From Clostridiales bacterium (lineage in GTDB: Bacteria > Bacillota > Clostridia > Lachnospirales > Lachnospiraceae), in NCBI GenBank assembly GCA_019418195.1, contig DYCJ01000069.1, positions 1 through 11,466 of the forward strand: DNA of 11,466 nucleotides, given 5' to 3'. The notes under the pieces are model-generated. The model saw only the letters and a program-made list of their open reading frames with translations. It was not told the DNA's origin and made no database searches. A program made the translations under genes and the position numbers. Below, one piece after another: positions 1-8,759 of this stretch (the first letter of the stretch is position 1; each line of letters begins with the position of its first letter).

Positions 1-345
1 ATGATCTCCTCCGGCGGCAGCATGCTGGATGTAGCCAGACAGATAAAGGAACGCAACGCCGGCCGCGTCTTTGTATGCACTACTTTCGGATTGTTCACGG
101 ACGGATTTGCCAAATTTGACGAATACTATGAAAAGGGATATATCAACAAAGTCATTACCACCAACCTGACTTATCTTCCGCCGGAACTGTATGAAAAGCC
201 GTATTTTGCAGCCGCAGATATGAGCAAATTCCTTGCCCTTATCATTGATTCGCTGAATCATGATATCACGATCGGGTCTGTTATGAATCCGACTGACAAA
301 ATACACTCTCTTCTTGAAAAGCGCGCACGCGGAGAACAGATATAG
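1..345 (+). CDS. prs: Ribose-phosphate pyrophosphokinase (PRPP synthetase), C-terminal part
   Basis: This is the last 114 residues of PRPP synthetase, which makes phosphoribosyl pyrophosphate from ribose-5-phosphate and ATP for purine, pyrimidine, histidine and NAD synthesis in the cytosol. The window begins inside the gene: the first ATG is an internal Met of the ribose-5-phosphate binding loop, which reads MISSGGSMLD and in the family normally follows two Asp residues. The fragment continues with the type I phosphoribosyltransferase fold (VFVCTTFGLFTDG) and a tail (YFAAADMSKFLALIIDSLNH) that resembles the longer PRPP synthetase class of about 390 residues I associate with Clostridia. Full length cannot be judged because the 5' end lies outside. 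It is the only plus-strand gene, and it ends at a hairpin terminator shared with the opposing gene. Family assignment is firm; the subclass is an inference. Confidence 0.93.
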   Translation: MISSGGSMLDVARQIKERNAGRVFVCTTFGLFTDGFAKFDEYYEKGYINKVITTNLTYLPPELYEKPYFAAADMSKFLALIIDSLNHDITIGSVMNPTDKIHSLLEKRARGEQI

Positions 346-351
346 AGCCAG

Positions 352-393
352 AAAAATGCAGAGACCTCATCTATATGCGGCCTCTGCATTTTT
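352..393. terminator. Bidirectional intrinsic terminator between convergent prs and DUF1653 genes
   Basis: An inverted repeat has arms AAAAATGCAGAG (352-363) and CTCTGCATTTTT (382-393). The stem continues inward past one A/C mismatch to CC/GG, around a loop of about 12 bases. The A-run on one side and T-run on the other give a U-tract in either direction. It starts 7 bases after the prs stop codon and abuts the stop codon of the minus-strand gene, so it can end both transcripts. Confidence 0.85.
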
Positions 394-888
394 CTATCTC
401 ATCCTCCGGCTTTCATATCTGCTTTTTGTCTTTAAGAAACGGATCAGCGCAGCATATCTTTCTTCGACCGTTTCTGCGTTTTCTGCAAATTCCAGGCTTT
501 CCGCTGCTGCAGTCAGGAATCTCGCATCAATCTCAGGCCGGTGTTTCTGGAGAAACTGTACCCGTTCTTCATTATCGTTGAGATCAAGAAATTCCAGGAT
601 CAGTGAGGTTGTATTTCCATGACGTTTTAATCCGAGAATATCACTTTCGCTTACATCCCGGCACAGTTCAAAACGGTACTTCTGATCCGCATGAGGATAT
701 TTCCCCACATCCAGCGGACTTAAAAATGTCTCAAGGAAACTGGCAAACACTTTCCTGGTCCCCTCTGCTGTCTCAAAAACGACCATTTCCTCTCCCGTCT
801 CAGTGCATACCGCGATATCGAGGATTTTATACTTTCTGCCCTTGAAATGTCTGTAAATATCTCCTTTTTTGGGAATTCTCCTATCCAT
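394..888 (-). CDS. DUF1653 domain-containing protein
   Basis: This 164-residue soluble protein has an N-terminal DUF1653 domain at about residues 4-64. The visible signature is PKKGDIYRHFKGRKYKIL followed by a TGEEMVVFET strand and a FLETFLSPLD end. DUF1653 is a small beta-rich domain with no established biochemical role that I know of. The rest (about 75-164) looks helical and charged, and ends in the basic run SRYESRRMR. I recall similar helical tails on other clostridial proteins, but that is memory rather than a search. There is no signal peptide or membrane segment. The ATG at 888 is preceded by TAAGGAGC with 6-base spacing. The gene lies 20 bases after ilvA on the same strand and is the last gene before the convergent terminator, so it is probably co-transcribed with ilvA. 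Function unknown. Confidence 0.85.
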   Translation of the reverse strand: MDRRIPKKGDIYRHFKGRKYKILDIAVCTETGEEMVVFETAEGTRKVFASFLETFLSPLDVGKYPHADQKYRFELCRDVSESDILGLKRHGNTTSLILEFLDLNDNEERVQFLQKHRPEIDARFLTAAAESLEFAENAETVEERYAALIRFLKTKSRYESRRMR

Positions 889-908
889 AATACAGCTCCT
901 TACAACAA

Positions 909-2129
909 TTAATACAGCTTTGCACTGATGAGTTTGGGACGGAATCCGTTCCGCTCCAGCGCATCAAGGATCCTGTTCTTATGTTCTGTACCAAAAGCTT
1001 CCATCGTGATCCTGAGTTCCACGGCTGCGTTTCTATTAGTGCTGACGAACTGATTATGCTCCAGCTTGATGACATTTCCCTGTTCATCAGCGATCGTCTT
1101 TGCCACCTGGACCAGCTCACCCGGTTTATCCGGAAGAAGTACGGATACTGAAAAGATACGGTCTCTCTGGATCAATCCGTGCTGAACTATAGAAGACATG
1201 GTGATAACATCCATGTTTCCGCCGCTCAGGACGCAGACCACTTTCTTTCCTTTAAGATCCAGCTGCTTTAAGGCCGCCACAGAAAGAAGTCCGGAATTCT
1301 CCACGATCATCTTGTGGTTCTCCACCATGTCGAGGAAAGCTCCGATCAGCTCGTCATCCTCCACCAGAAGCATATCGTCTACATTCTCCTGTACATATGG
1401 CAGGATCTTATCTCCCACGGCTTTCACTGCAGTACCGTCCGCGATCGTGTTCGCACCGTCAAGTTCCACTACTTCTCCTGCTTTTAATGCCGCTGTCATG
1501 CTCGCCGCCTCTGCCGGTTCTGCACCGATCACCTTTATCTTTGGATTGAGCATTTTCGCCAGTGTAGACACCCCGGAGATCAACCCGCCGCCTCCTACCG
1601 GAACCAGGATATAGTCGACAGTCGGAAGTTCCTGTACAATCTCCATGGCGATCGTTCCCTGACCGGTCGCCACATCAAGATCATTGAACGGATGAACGAA
1701 AGTGTAGCCTTCCTTTTCAGCCAGTTCACAGGCATATGCATAAGAATCATCATATACATCGCCGTAAAGGACAACTTCTGCTCCGTAGCTCTTCGTCCGG
1801 TTCACTTTGATCAGCGGTGTCACTGTCGGCATGACGATCACCGCCTTACAGCCGAATTTCTTGGCAGCGAACGCCACACCCTGCGCGTGGTTTCCGGCAG
1901 ATGCAGTGATCAGTCCGCGGCTTCTTTCTTCTTCTGTCATCGTGCTGATCTTGTAATATGCGCCCCTGATCTTATATGCCCCGGTATGCTGCATATTTTC
2001 CGGTTTCAGATAGACTTTACCCCCCGTCTGCTCGCTCAGGTATTCACTGCGGATCAGTTTTGTCGGGTTTGTGACCCTTTTGACCAGTTCGCTCGCCTCT
2101 TCAAATTTTTCCAGTGTCATCATCGTCAT
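909..2129 (-). CDS. ilvA: Threonine ammonia-lyase with single C-terminal ACT domain
   Basis: This PLP enzyme of about 406 residues deaminates threonine to 2-oxobutanoate and ammonia, feeding isoleucine synthesis or threonine catabolism. The Schiff-base lysine lies in TGAYKIRGAY (Lys near residue 53). SAGNHAQG (about 77-84) contacts the substrate, and the glycine loop PVGGGGLISG (about 177-186) with SGGN (about 302-305) holds the cofactor phosphate. Residues about 326-402 form one ACT domain (VSVLLPDKPGELVQVAKTI), which distinguishes this roughly 400-residue form from the roughly 510-residue E. coli IlvA with its larger regulatory region. The reading frame also allows a TTG at 2132, one codon upstream. 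ATG at 2129 (AGGAA 8 bases upstream) or 2123 (GAGG 9 bases upstream) fits better. The gene begins about 35 bases after ftsY. Biosynthetic or catabolic role cannot be settled from sequence; tdcB is an alternative name. Confidence 0.93.
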   Translation of the reverse strand: MTMMTLEKFEEASELVKRVTNPTKLIRSEYLSEQTGGKVYLKPENMQHTGAYKIRGAYYKISTMTEEERSRGLITASAGNHAQGVAFAAKKFGCKAVIVMPTVTPLIKVNRTKSYGAEVVLYGDVYDDSYAYACELAEKEGYTFVHPFNDLDVATGQGTIAMEIVQELPTVDYILVPVGGGGLISGVSTLAKMLNPKIKVIGAEPAEAASMTAALKAGEVVELDGANTIADGTAVKAVGDKILPYVQENVDDMLLVEDDELIGAFLDMVENHKMIVENSGLLSVAALKQLDLKGKKVVCVLSGGNMDVITMSSIVQHGLIQRDRIFSVSVLLPDKPGELVQVAKTIADEQGNVIKLEHNQFVSTNRNAAVELRITMEAFGTEHKNRILDALERNGFRPKLISAKLY

Positions 2130-2164
2130 CAACCTCTTTCCTGTTGTCTTCTATGAATCTTTCG

Positions 2165-3097
2165 TCAGTCCTCGCCCCGATAGAATAATGCGTTTACGAA
2201 TTCTCCGGAATCAAATTTCTGAAGATCATCGATCGTCTCACCGACTCCGATATATTTGACCGGTATGCCAAGTTCCGCCTGAATGGCAACAGCAATCCCG
2301 CCCTTCGCCGTCCCGTCCATCTTTGTCAGCACGACACCTGTTATATCCGTGACCTCGTTAAATTCTTTTGCCTGAGCCAGGGCGTTCTGCCCTGTTGTAG
2401 CATCCAGTACGACCAGAGTCTCACGAAAGGCCTGCGGATACTCCCGGTCGATCACACGGTTGATCTTCTTTAATTCCTCCATCAGGTTCTTTTTATTGTG
2501 GAGGCGTCCCGCTGTATCGCACAGGAGCACATCTGCTTTTCTCGCTTTGGCCGCTGCCACAGCGTCATAAATGACTGCTGCAGGATCCGCCCCTTCCTGA
2601 CCGCCGATCATATCAACGGATGCACGGTTTGCCCATTCTTTCAACTGTTCTCCTGCTGCCGCGCGGAATGTATCTGCCGCTGCGATCATGACCCTTTTGC
2701 CCTGATTTTTTAATTTTCCCGCCAGTTTTCCGATCGTTGTGGTTTTCCCTACACCGTTGACGCCGATCACAAAGACAACAGAAGTGCGGTCCTCAAATTC
2801 ATATGCTGTCTCTCCTACATCCATCTGCTCTCTGATGCTGTCGATCAGAAGCTGCCGGCACTCGATCGGCTCTTTAATATGCTGTTCGCGTACCTTTTCT
2901 TTCAGGTCATCCAGGATGTTCATTGTAGCGCGGACCCCAAGATCTCCCATGATCAGAGTCTCTTCCAGTTCTTCATAGAAATCATCATCGATCTTAGAAA
3001 ATCCATGAAAAATACTGTCCATTCCGGATACGATATTATCTCTTGTCTTTGTAAGTCCTGATACCAGACGCTTAAAAAAGCCCTTTTTTTCTTCCAT
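2165..3097 (-). CDS. ftsY: Signal recognition particle receptor FtsY
   Basis: FtsY is the membrane-associated SRP receptor GTPase. It docks ribosome-nascent chain-SRP complexes for insertion of membrane proteins. With the start chosen here it has 310 residues. A helical N domain (about 1-95) is followed by the NG GTPase domain with P-loop GVNGVGKTT (112-120), DTFRAAA (142-148), DTAGR (194-198), TKMDG (258-262) and the closing FtsY-like DDLQKFD...FVNALF. The acidic A domain of proteobacterial FtsY is absent, as usual in Firmicutes; the N-terminal FFKRL helix probably binds membrane. An in-frame ATG at 3112 would add five residues but has no ribosome binding site and itself overlaps the GGAGG (3106-3110), which sits 8 bases before the ATG at 3097. 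The gene starts 18 bases after the smc stop. Confidence 0.97.
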   Translation of the reverse strand: MEEKKGFFKRLVSGLTKTRDNIVSGMDSIFHGFSKIDDDFYEELEETLIMGDLGVRATMNILDDLKEKVREQHIKEPIECRQLLIDSIREQMDVGETAYEFEDRTSVVFVIGVNGVGKTTTIGKLAGKLKNQGKRVMIAAADTFRAAAGEQLKEWANRASVDMIGGQEGADPAAVIYDAVAAAKARKADVLLCDTAGRLHNKKNLMEELKKINRVIDREYPQAFRETLVVLDATTGQNALAQAKEFNEVTDITGVVLTKMDGTAKGGIAVAIQAELGIPVKYIGVGETIDDLQKFDSGEFVNALFYRGED

Positions 3098-3105
3098 CTT
3101 ATTGT

Positions 3106-3110
3106 CCTCC
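3106..3110 (-). promoter_or_regulatory. Ribosome binding site that fixes the ftsY start
   Basis: GGAGG read on the minus strand lies 8 bases before ATG 3097. The upstream in-frame ATG (3110-3112) shares bases with this motif, so a ribosome positioned here should use 3097. Confidence 0.75.
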
Positions 3111-3115
3111 ATTTC

Positions 3116-6100
3116 TCAGGATACCAGCTCGTTTTCCAGCAGGTCAACGGAAACAAGTGTGGATACACCTTTCTCCTGCATTGTGATCCCGTAGAGCCGG
3201 TCTGCGGCCGACATCGTTCCGCGCCGGTGTGTGATCACGATAAACTGGGTATATTTTGTCAGCTTATGCAGATACCGGGCAAACCTGGTCACGTTATTGT
3301 CATCCAGAGCCGCCTCGATCTCATCCAGGAGACAGAAAGGCGATGGTTTCAGATTCTGGATCGCAAACAGCAGTGAGATCGCTGTCAGCGCTTTTTCACC
3401 TCCTGAGAGCTGCATCATATTCTGAAGCTTCTTGCCCGGCGGCTGCGCGATAATGCATATTCCTGCCTCAAGGATATCCTCATCCTCCATCAACTCCAAT
3501 GTTCCCTTTCCCCCGCCGAAAAGCTCGCGAAATACGATGTTAAACTCATCTGCGATCCGTTTGAACTGTTCACTGAACTGTTTTCTCATGGCAGAATCCA
3601 GCTCGTCAATGATCTGGACCAGTGTTGCTTCTGCCTCCACGAGATCATCATGCTGCCCTTTAAGGAATTCATATCTCTCAGACACGTTTTTGTAGTCCTC
3701 AATGGCATTTACATTGACGGTTCCCAGCTGCCGTATCTCGTTTTTCAACGTCTGGATCTGGCGTTTCATAAGACTAAGATCTGTAAGATTCGGATTTCTG
3801 AGTTCCATTGCATGATTGTAGGTGATCTCATATTCCTCCCACATATAATTTATCTGCTTTTCGGAGGATGCCTCGTAGGACTCTTTCTGACTGTTCAGTC
3901 GGAAACACTCTTTGTCAAGAGCCGAGATGTGTTTTGAAAGTTCTTCACGCATCTTGAGGAAATCCTTGTGTTTCCGGTTCAGCTCTTCTCTTTTACTGCT
4001 CTGCTCCCCGATTTCTTTTTCAATCTCACTATAGAGATCTTTCGAATTTTCGATCGTCTGCCGAAGCTCACCGATTTCAGCTTCTTTCTCCCGGATTTCC
4101 TCAGATGCACTGTCCTTATTCCGGTCAAGTTCTTTCAACTCTGCCTCAAACTTCTCTATCTCGTCATTGATACGCGCAATATTTTCTTCAATAAACGCAT
4201 TCTGCTGTTCAAAGCCTGCCAGTGCAAGATGTACTTTTTCTGACTCTTTCAGTCTTGTACTCTCTTCCTCTTTCTCATTCTCCAGATTTTTCTGCAGCAT
4301 TTCAATCTCGGCATTTAATTCCTGCTCCAGACTCTGTGATGTCTCCAGCTCCATCTGTATAGACTCTTCATTCTCAGCGATGGTCAAAAGCTGCCTCTCC
4401 AGATTTGACTGCTCCTCGCGGAACCTTTCAAACCTCTCCTGTGCCTCCCGCTGACGGACCCTGGTCTGCTCTACATTCATCTTCTCTGTATTTTCAAGGA
4501 CAGAAGCCTTGCGCAGCTCTTTCTGTATTTCATCGACCGTATTATAGCAGGATGCCCGGGCCGTCTTTATCTCGCTTACCTGTTTCTCCATTGCATCCAT
4601 GTCAGCCTTTAATAACGCAACAGTCTTCTCGAATTCCTCAATCTCGCGTCTGCGGCTCAAGAGATTGCTGGAATTCTTGAAAGCACCTCCGGTCATAGAG
4701 CCGCCCGGATTGATCAGCTCGCCTTCAAGAGTGACCAGACGCAGTGACTGACGGTACTTTCTTGCAATTGCGATACCGTCATCAATGGTGCGCACCACAA
4801 TCGTCCGTCCCAGGAGCTGGTCTGCAAGACCTGTAAAGCGATCATCCACATGGACAAGCATGTTGGCAAGACCGATCACACCGGGTTCTTTTAATGCTTC
4901 CGGGGTACGGATACCTCCGCCTCCATGCATACTGGTGAGCGGAAGAAAAGTAGCCCGCCCGAATTTATTTTTCTTCAGAAATGCGATCATCCGTTTTGCT
5001 GTATCTTCATTGTCTGTGACAATATTCTGGATACTGCCTCCCAGAGCCGTTTCAACTGCGATCTCATATTCCTTATCCACTTTGATGATATCAGCCACCA
5101 CGCCGATCAGACCCTTTTCCCTGTCTTTATTCGCCATGACTTTCCGGATACTATTTCCGTAACCGTCATAACGCTCTGTGATATTTTTCAGAGATTCCAG
5201 GCGGGAGGATTCCCTGTGATAAGCCGTCTGCCCGATCCGCAGCTTTTCCTGTTTCTCGCTCAGTTCTTTCTGGAGACTCTCGATCTGCTGCTCATTTTCC
5301 GTGATCCGGGCATTGTATCCGCGGATCGTCTCCTGTACGTTCCCCAGTTCTTCCTCATACTCCCGGAGCCGTTCTGCCAGACGTTCGCCCTCTTCCGATA
5401 CTTCCAGTATATTGCGGGCAAGCTCTGCCTTTCTGGCAGCAATCTGATCCTTAGTCGTATCATAATGCTGAATCTTCGCCTGTGTGGACGCCCTGTTTCC
5501 GAGAAGGCTCATGATCTCCTGCTTTTTCTCCTCGATCTGGGCCGTATGCTCCGCAATGTGGCTCTGTATTTCAATCAGCCCTTCCCGTGCTTCGCTGTCC
5601 TGGGCGATCGCACTGTTCAGATGATCCTGCACTTCCATTTTCTCAGCTGCAAGCGTTCTTTTCTGTTCCTGTCTTGTATCGATCTCTACATGGATCGTAT
5701 TGGCACGGTTTCCATAGTGCTCATCATTCATCCGCACCGTATTGATCTGCTCTTTAAGGACATTGATCTGCCCTTCGAGCTGCTGTTTCAGCAGATTCGT
5801 CTCATTGAGCTGGGTTTTGGCAGTCTCAATGGCAAGGTCAATCTCCTCTACTTCCTCCTCAATGGCCTCATACTCTGCTTTCATCCTGTCATAGCGCTCG
5901 TTTGACTCCTCCATCTCGGCGGATGCAGTCCCATACTTTTCTTCGAGCTCTTTGATCCGCTCTCTCAGTCGTTCCTCTTCCAAGAGGAACATATTGATAT
6001 CGTATGTCTTTAATTCTTCTTTTTTCTTTAAATATTCCTTTGCCGTCTCCGACTGTTTCTCCAGAGGGCCCAGCTGTTTCTCCAACTCCGAAAGAATGTC

Positions 6101-6676
6101 GTTGACACGCGTCAGATTCATGCGCTCTTCTTCAAGTTTCTTCAGAGAAAGATTCTTACGGCGTTTGAATTTTACGATTCCCGCCGCTTCGTCAAAAAGT
6201 TCCCTGCGCTCTTCCGGCTTTCCGCTTAAGATCTTGTCGATCTGCCCCTGTCCAATGATAGAATATCCCTCTTTTCCGATTCCCGTATCATAGAACATCT
6301 CATTGATGTCCTTTAAACGGCAGGCCGCCCCATTGATCAGATATTCACTCTCACCTGAACGATACAGCTTACGGGTCACTGTCACTTCCTCAAAATCTAC
6401 CGGAAGCTTATGGTCAGAGTTGTCAAGCGTAATGGCTACAGAGGCATAACTGAGCGGCTTCCTGTTCTCCGTACCGGAGAAGATCACATCCTGCATGCTC
6501 CCTCCACGGAGCTGTTTGACTCTCTGCTCGCCGAGAACCCATCGTACAGCGTCCGCCACATTACTCTTGCCGCTTCCATTCGGTCCCACAATACCGGTAA
6601 TGCCATTGTGAAAATCAAATTTTATCTTGTTTGCAAAGGATTTAAATCCCTGCACTTCAATGTTTTTTAAATACAT
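3116..6676 (-). CDS. smc: Chromosome segregation protein SMC
   Basis: SMC is the 1186-residue ATPase of bacterial condensin, which with ScpA and ScpB (not in this window) loads at replication origins and extrudes loops to compact and separate chromosomes. All landmarks are present. Walker A is GPNGSGKSN (31-39), followed by the R-loop region [19 protein letters not shown] and the Q-loop [20 protein letters not shown]. Long Glu/Lys/Leu-rich coiled coils lie at about 170-500 and 690-1040. The hinge spans about 515-675 ([10 protein letters not shown] to GGSMTGGAF). The C-terminal head carries the ABC signature [17 protein letters not shown] (about 1088), Walker [14 protein letters not shown] (about 1114) and THRRGTM. 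Length matches the family. It starts 12 bases after the rnc stop with a modest GCAGGTG site, and the rnc-smc-ftsY order is standard in Firmicutes. Confidence 0.98.
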   Translation of the reverse strand: MYLKNIEVQGFKSFANKIKFDFHNGITGIVGPNGSGKSNVADAVRWVLGEQRVKQLRGGSMQDVIFSGTENRKPLSYASVAITLDNSDHKLPVDFEEVTVTRKLYRSGESEYLINGAACRLKDINEMFYDTGIGKEGYSIIGQGQIDKILSGKPEERRELFDEAAGIVKFKRRKNLSLKKLEEERMNLTRVNDILSELEKQLGPLEKQSETAKEYLKKKEELKTYDINMFLLEEERLRERIKELEEKYGTASAEMEESNERYDRMKAEYEAIEEEVEEIDLAIETAKTQLNETNLLKQQLEGQINVLKEQINTVRMNDEHYGNRANTIHVEIDTRQEQKRTLAAEKMEVQDHLNSAIAQDSEAREGLIEIQSHIAEHTAQIEEKKQEIMSLLGNRASTQAKIQHYDTTKDQIAARKAELARNILEVSEEGERLAERLREYEEELGNVQETIRGYNARITENEQQIESLQKELSEKQEKLRIGQTAYHRESSRLESLKNITERYDGYGNSIRKVMANKDREKGLIGVVADIIKVDKEYEIAVETALGGSIQNIVTDNEDTAKRMIAFLKKNKFGRATFLPLTSMHGGGGIRTPEALKEPGVIGLANMLVHVDDRFTGLADQLLGRTIVVRTIDDGIAIARKYRQSLRLVTLEGELINPGGSMTGGAFKNSSNLLSRRREIEEFEKTVALLKADMDAMEKQVSEIKTARASCYNTVDEIQKELRKASVLENTEKMNVEQTRVRQREAQERFERFREEQSNLERQLLTIAENEESIQMELETSQSLEQELNAEIEMLQKNLENEKEEESTRLKESEKVHLALAGFEQQNAFIEENIARINDEIEKFEAELKELDRNKDSASEEIREKEAEIGELRQTIENSKDLYSEIEKEIGEQSSKREELNRKHKDFLKMREELSKHISALDKECFRLNSQKESYEASSEKQINYMWEEYEITYNHAMELRNPNLTDLSLMKRQIQTLKNEIRQLGTVNVNAIEDYKNVSERYEFLKGQHDDLVEAEATLVQIIDELDSAMRKQFSEQFKRIADEFNIVFRELFGGGKGTLELMEDEDILEAGICIIAQPPGKKLQNMMQLSGGEKALTAISLLFAIQNLKPSPFCLLDEIEAALDDNNVTRFARYLHKLTKYTQFIVITHRRGTMSAADRLYGITMQEKGVSTLVSVDLLENELVS

Positions 6677-6688
6677 ATAACACCTGCT

Positions 6689-7387
6689 TTATCTCTGTTT
6701 TCTCAGCTTCAGGATTGCCTGGTAAGCAGCCTGCTGCTCCGCAGATTTTTTCGTCCGTCCTGCGCCACGACCGTAGCCTGTACCTTTGATCTGCACTTCC
6801 ACTTCAAAAGACTTATTATGGTCAGGTCCCTGCTCGCTCACAAGATGGTAGGTGATCTCCCCCTTCTTTTTCGCCTGTACCATTTCCTGAAGGATAGTTT
6901 TACTATCATAAAAGAGTTTTTTGTCCTCAAGATCCGTCAGAATAAACCGCCGGATAAACTCTTTTGCACTAGTAAAACCACCATCCAGATAGACCGCGCC
7001 GATCAGCGCCTCCATCGCATCAGAGGTGACTGAATCCCGTTCCCTTCCCCCTGTAGCCTCTTCTCCTTTTCCGAGAAGGAGATAGTCACCGAGACCGATG
7101 TCTCTCGCACAGAGTGCCAGGGACGGTTCGCACACCATACTTGCCCTGGTCTTTGTCAGTTCTCCCTCAGGAGTATGCGGAGATTCTTTAAAAAGATACT
7201 CGCTGGATACCAGCTCCAGCACTGCATCCCCGAGAAATTCCAGCCTCTCGTTACATCTGTATTTGGGAAGATGCTTCTCATTGGTATAGGAACTGTGCAT
7301 CATTGCCTGCTTCAGGAGAGAGAAATCCTGAAATGTATATCCTGTCTTCTTTTCCAATTCTTTTAATTTTGTATCCATATTCCTCAC
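6689..7387 (-). CDS. rnc: Ribonuclease III
   Basis: RNase III cleaves double-stranded RNA and matures rRNA precursors and some mRNAs. The protein has up to 232 residues. The endonuclease domain holds the signature NERLEFLGD (46-54), with catalytic Glu50 and Asp54, and SDAMEALIGAVYLDGG, with catalytic Asp123 and Glu126. A C-terminal double-stranded RNA-binding domain runs from about 162 to 229 (SKTILQEMVQ, FEVEV, AGRTKKSAEQQAA). No key residue is missing. The start is uncertain. GTG at 7387 has only a weak A-rich upstream site, while ATG at 7378 has GAGGA only 2-3 bases upstream; choosing it would remove three residues. The gene follows acpP after a 63-base gap that contains a strong hairpin, and runs into smc 12 bases later. 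Confidence 0.97.
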   Translation of the reverse strand: MRNMDTKLKELEKKTGYTFQDFSLLKQAMMHSSYTNEKHLPKYRCNERLEFLGDAVLELVSSEYLFKESPHTPEGELTKTRASMVCEPSLALCARDIGLGDYLLLGKGEEATGGRERDSVTSDAMEALIGAVYLDGGFTSAKEFIRRFILTDLEDKKLFYDSKTILQEMVQAKKKGEITYHLVSEQGPDHNKSFEVEVQIKGTGYGRGAGRTKKSAEQQAAYQAILKLRKQR

Positions 7388-7403
7388 ATTTTCTTATGAA
7401 AAC

Positions 7404-7427
7404 GAAAAAGCCCCTGTGGGCTTTTTC
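7404..7427 (-). terminator. Hairpin terminator or attenuator between acpP and rnc
   Basis: A perfect 10-bp inverted repeat, GAAAAAGCCC (7404-7413) and GGGCTTTTTC (7418-7427), has a 4-base loop. On the minus strand it follows the acpP stop by 23 bases and ends in CTTTTTCGTTTTC, so it has the form of an intrinsic terminator whose U-tract is partly in the stem. Only 16 bases remain before the upstream rnc start codon, which leaves no room for a full promoter after it. It may therefore stop only part of the transcription, or be an RNA processing site. Confidence 0.75.
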
Positions 7428-7450
7428 ATTTCATATAGTAGACTCTTTAC

Positions 7451-7681
7451 TTATTCCACTGCTTTTTTGATCTGGTCTACCGCATCCTGTACGGTTACGA
7501 TCTTCTCAGCCTCGTCGTTATCGATCTCAATATCAAACTCCTCTTCGATCCCCATGATGATCTGGAAAATATCGAGGGAATCCGCGCCGAGATCGTCTAC
7601 AAATGTTGTCTCCGGTTTGATCTCCTCTTTCTGAACATTGAGCACGTCCGCGATAATGTCCTGAAGTTTTTCAAATTCCAT
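7451..7681 (-). CDS. acpP: Acyl carrier protein
   Basis: This 76-residue acidic protein carries growing acyl chains as thioesters during type II fatty-acid synthesis and supplies acyl-ACP to phospholipid assembly. The phosphopantetheine attachment site is Ser35 in LGADSLDIFQ, the classic DSL motif at the start of helix II. Length, acidity and helix pattern (for example GIEEEFDIEIDNDEAEKI) are all typical. The start has a strong TAAGGAGG site 8 bases upstream and lies 18 bases after the plsX stop, so the two are almost certainly one transcript. In B. subtilis fabD and fabG lie between plsX and acpP; here they are absent, so the elongation enzymes must be encoded elsewhere. A strong hairpin follows the gene. 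Confidence 0.97.
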   Translation of the reverse strand: MEFEKLQDIIADVLNVQKEEIKPETTFVDDLGADSLDIFQIIMGIEEEFDIEIDNDEAEKIVTVQDAVDQIKKAVE

Positions 7682-7699
7682 AATCAGATCCTCCTTACT

Positions 7700-8731
7700 C
7701 TACTCGCTCTCTTTGATTTCTTCCTGCGTCTCCTGTATTGCTGCTTTTATTTTCTCATTGATCTTCTGCTCTTTAAATGTGACGCACTGGATAATGGAGT
7801 TACATATTTCCGTGGAAGTAGAACTTCCATGGGTTTTGACTCCGAGACCTTTTAAGCCCAGAAGCGGCGCACCGCCGTACTCACTGGCATCAAAGTCTTT
7901 CAGGGTGGCCTTGAGAGCCGGCTTCACAAGAAGCGCGCCGATCTTGCTGCGAAGACTGGACATCATTCCCTGTTTTACTTTTTTGATGAGGGCTCCGCCT
8001 ACACCTTCGTAGAGTTTGAGGATCACATTCCCGACAAATGCCTCGCAGACGACCACGTCCACTTTGCCGTACGGGATCTCCCTCGCCTCCACGCTGCCGA
8101 CAAAATTGATATCTTTACATGCCTTGAGAAGCGGAAAAGTCTCTTTGACAAGGGCGTTTCCCTTCTCCTCCTCCGCACCGATATTTACAATGCCGACTGT
8201 AGGATTCTTTTTTCCCATCACACTCTCCATATAGATGGATCCCATCTTGGCAAACTGCACGAGATGAGACGGGCGGGCGTCAACATTCGCCCCGCAGTCG
8301 ATCAGGAGCGATACTCCTGTCAGTGTCGGAAAAAGAGGGGCAAGCGGCGGCCTCTCTACACCTTTGATCCTGCCCACGAGCACCTGACCTCCTACAAGGA
8401 CAGCTCCCGTGCTTCCGGCAGATACAAATGCGTCAGCCTCTCCGTTCTTTACCATCTTCATCGCAACCACGATAGAAGAATCTTTCTTTCCGCGGATTGC
8501 CTTTACCGGCGGTTCAGCAGTCTCGATCACCTCCGTGGCATTGACGATCTTGATCTGGTTCTCAGGCCAGGTATACTTTGCGAGTTCATTTTTGATCACA
8601 TTCTCCTGACCTGTCAGCAAGATTTGAATGTCTTTCCTCTTCTGTACTGCCTCTACAGCACCCTTTACGATCTCAACAGGAGCATTATCCCCGCCCATCG
8701 CGTCAAGGGCAACTTTCGTAATCTCAGACAT
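7700..8731 (-). CDS. plsX: Phosphate acyltransferase PlsX
   Basis: PlsX converts acyl-ACP to acyl-phosphate, the donor used by PlsY in the first step of phospholipid synthesis; it is a peripheral membrane protein. The 343-residue product shows ALDAMGGDNAP (8-18), FVSAGSTGA (102-110), LIDCGANVDARP (143-154) and FDASEYGGAPLLGLKG (280-295), all typical of the family. The frame stays open upstream to 8809, but those 26 extra codons run through the promoter and the preceding terminator. The true start is fixed by AGGAGG (8739-8744), 7 bases before ATG 8731. Upstream is a terminator and then a candidate promoter, so plsX and acpP appear to form their own transcription unit although the yceD-rpmF-plsX order is the familiar one. 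Confidence 0.97.
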   Translation of the reverse strand: MSEITKVALDAMGGDNAPVEIVKGAVEAVQKRKDIQILLTGQENVIKNELAKYTWPENQIKIVNATEVIETAEPPVKAIRGKKDSSIVVAMKMVKNGEADAFVSAGSTGAVLVGGQVLVGRIKGVERPPLAPLFPTLTGVSLLIDCGANVDARPSHLVQFAKMGSIYMESVMGKKNPTVGIVNIGAEEEKGNALVKETFPLLKACKDINFVGSVEAREIPYGKVDVVVCEAFVGNVILKLYEGVGGALIKKVKQGMMSSLRSKIGALLVKPALKATLKDFDASEYGGAPLLGLKGLGVKTHGSSTSTEICNSIIQCVTFKEQKINEKIKAAIQETQEEIKESE

Positions 8732-8738
8732 TTTCTCT

Positions 8739-8744
8739 CCTCCT
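8739..8744 (-). promoter_or_regulatory. Ribosome binding site that fixes the plsX start
   Basis: AGGAGG on the minus strand sits 7 bases before ATG 8731. It shows that the longer open frame reaching 8809 is not the real N-terminus. Confidence 0.85.
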
Positions 8745-8759
8745 AACACTACTGAAATC

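Noticed and set aside
2130..2164. Possible riboswitch, T-box or attenuator leader for ilvA
   Set aside because: Only about 35 bases separate ftsY and ilvA, too short for such a leader, and no hairpin with a T-run is present.
3098..3112. Upstream in-frame ATG for ftsY
   Set aside because: It has no ribosome binding site and overlaps the GGAGG that serves the ATG at 3097.
4925..5905. Long plus-strand open frame of 326 codons opposite smc
   Set aside because: It is antisense to the SMC coiled coil and its Phe/Leu/Ile-rich product is what reverse reading of Glu/Lys/Leu codons gives. No family motif is visible, and smc is intact on the other strand.
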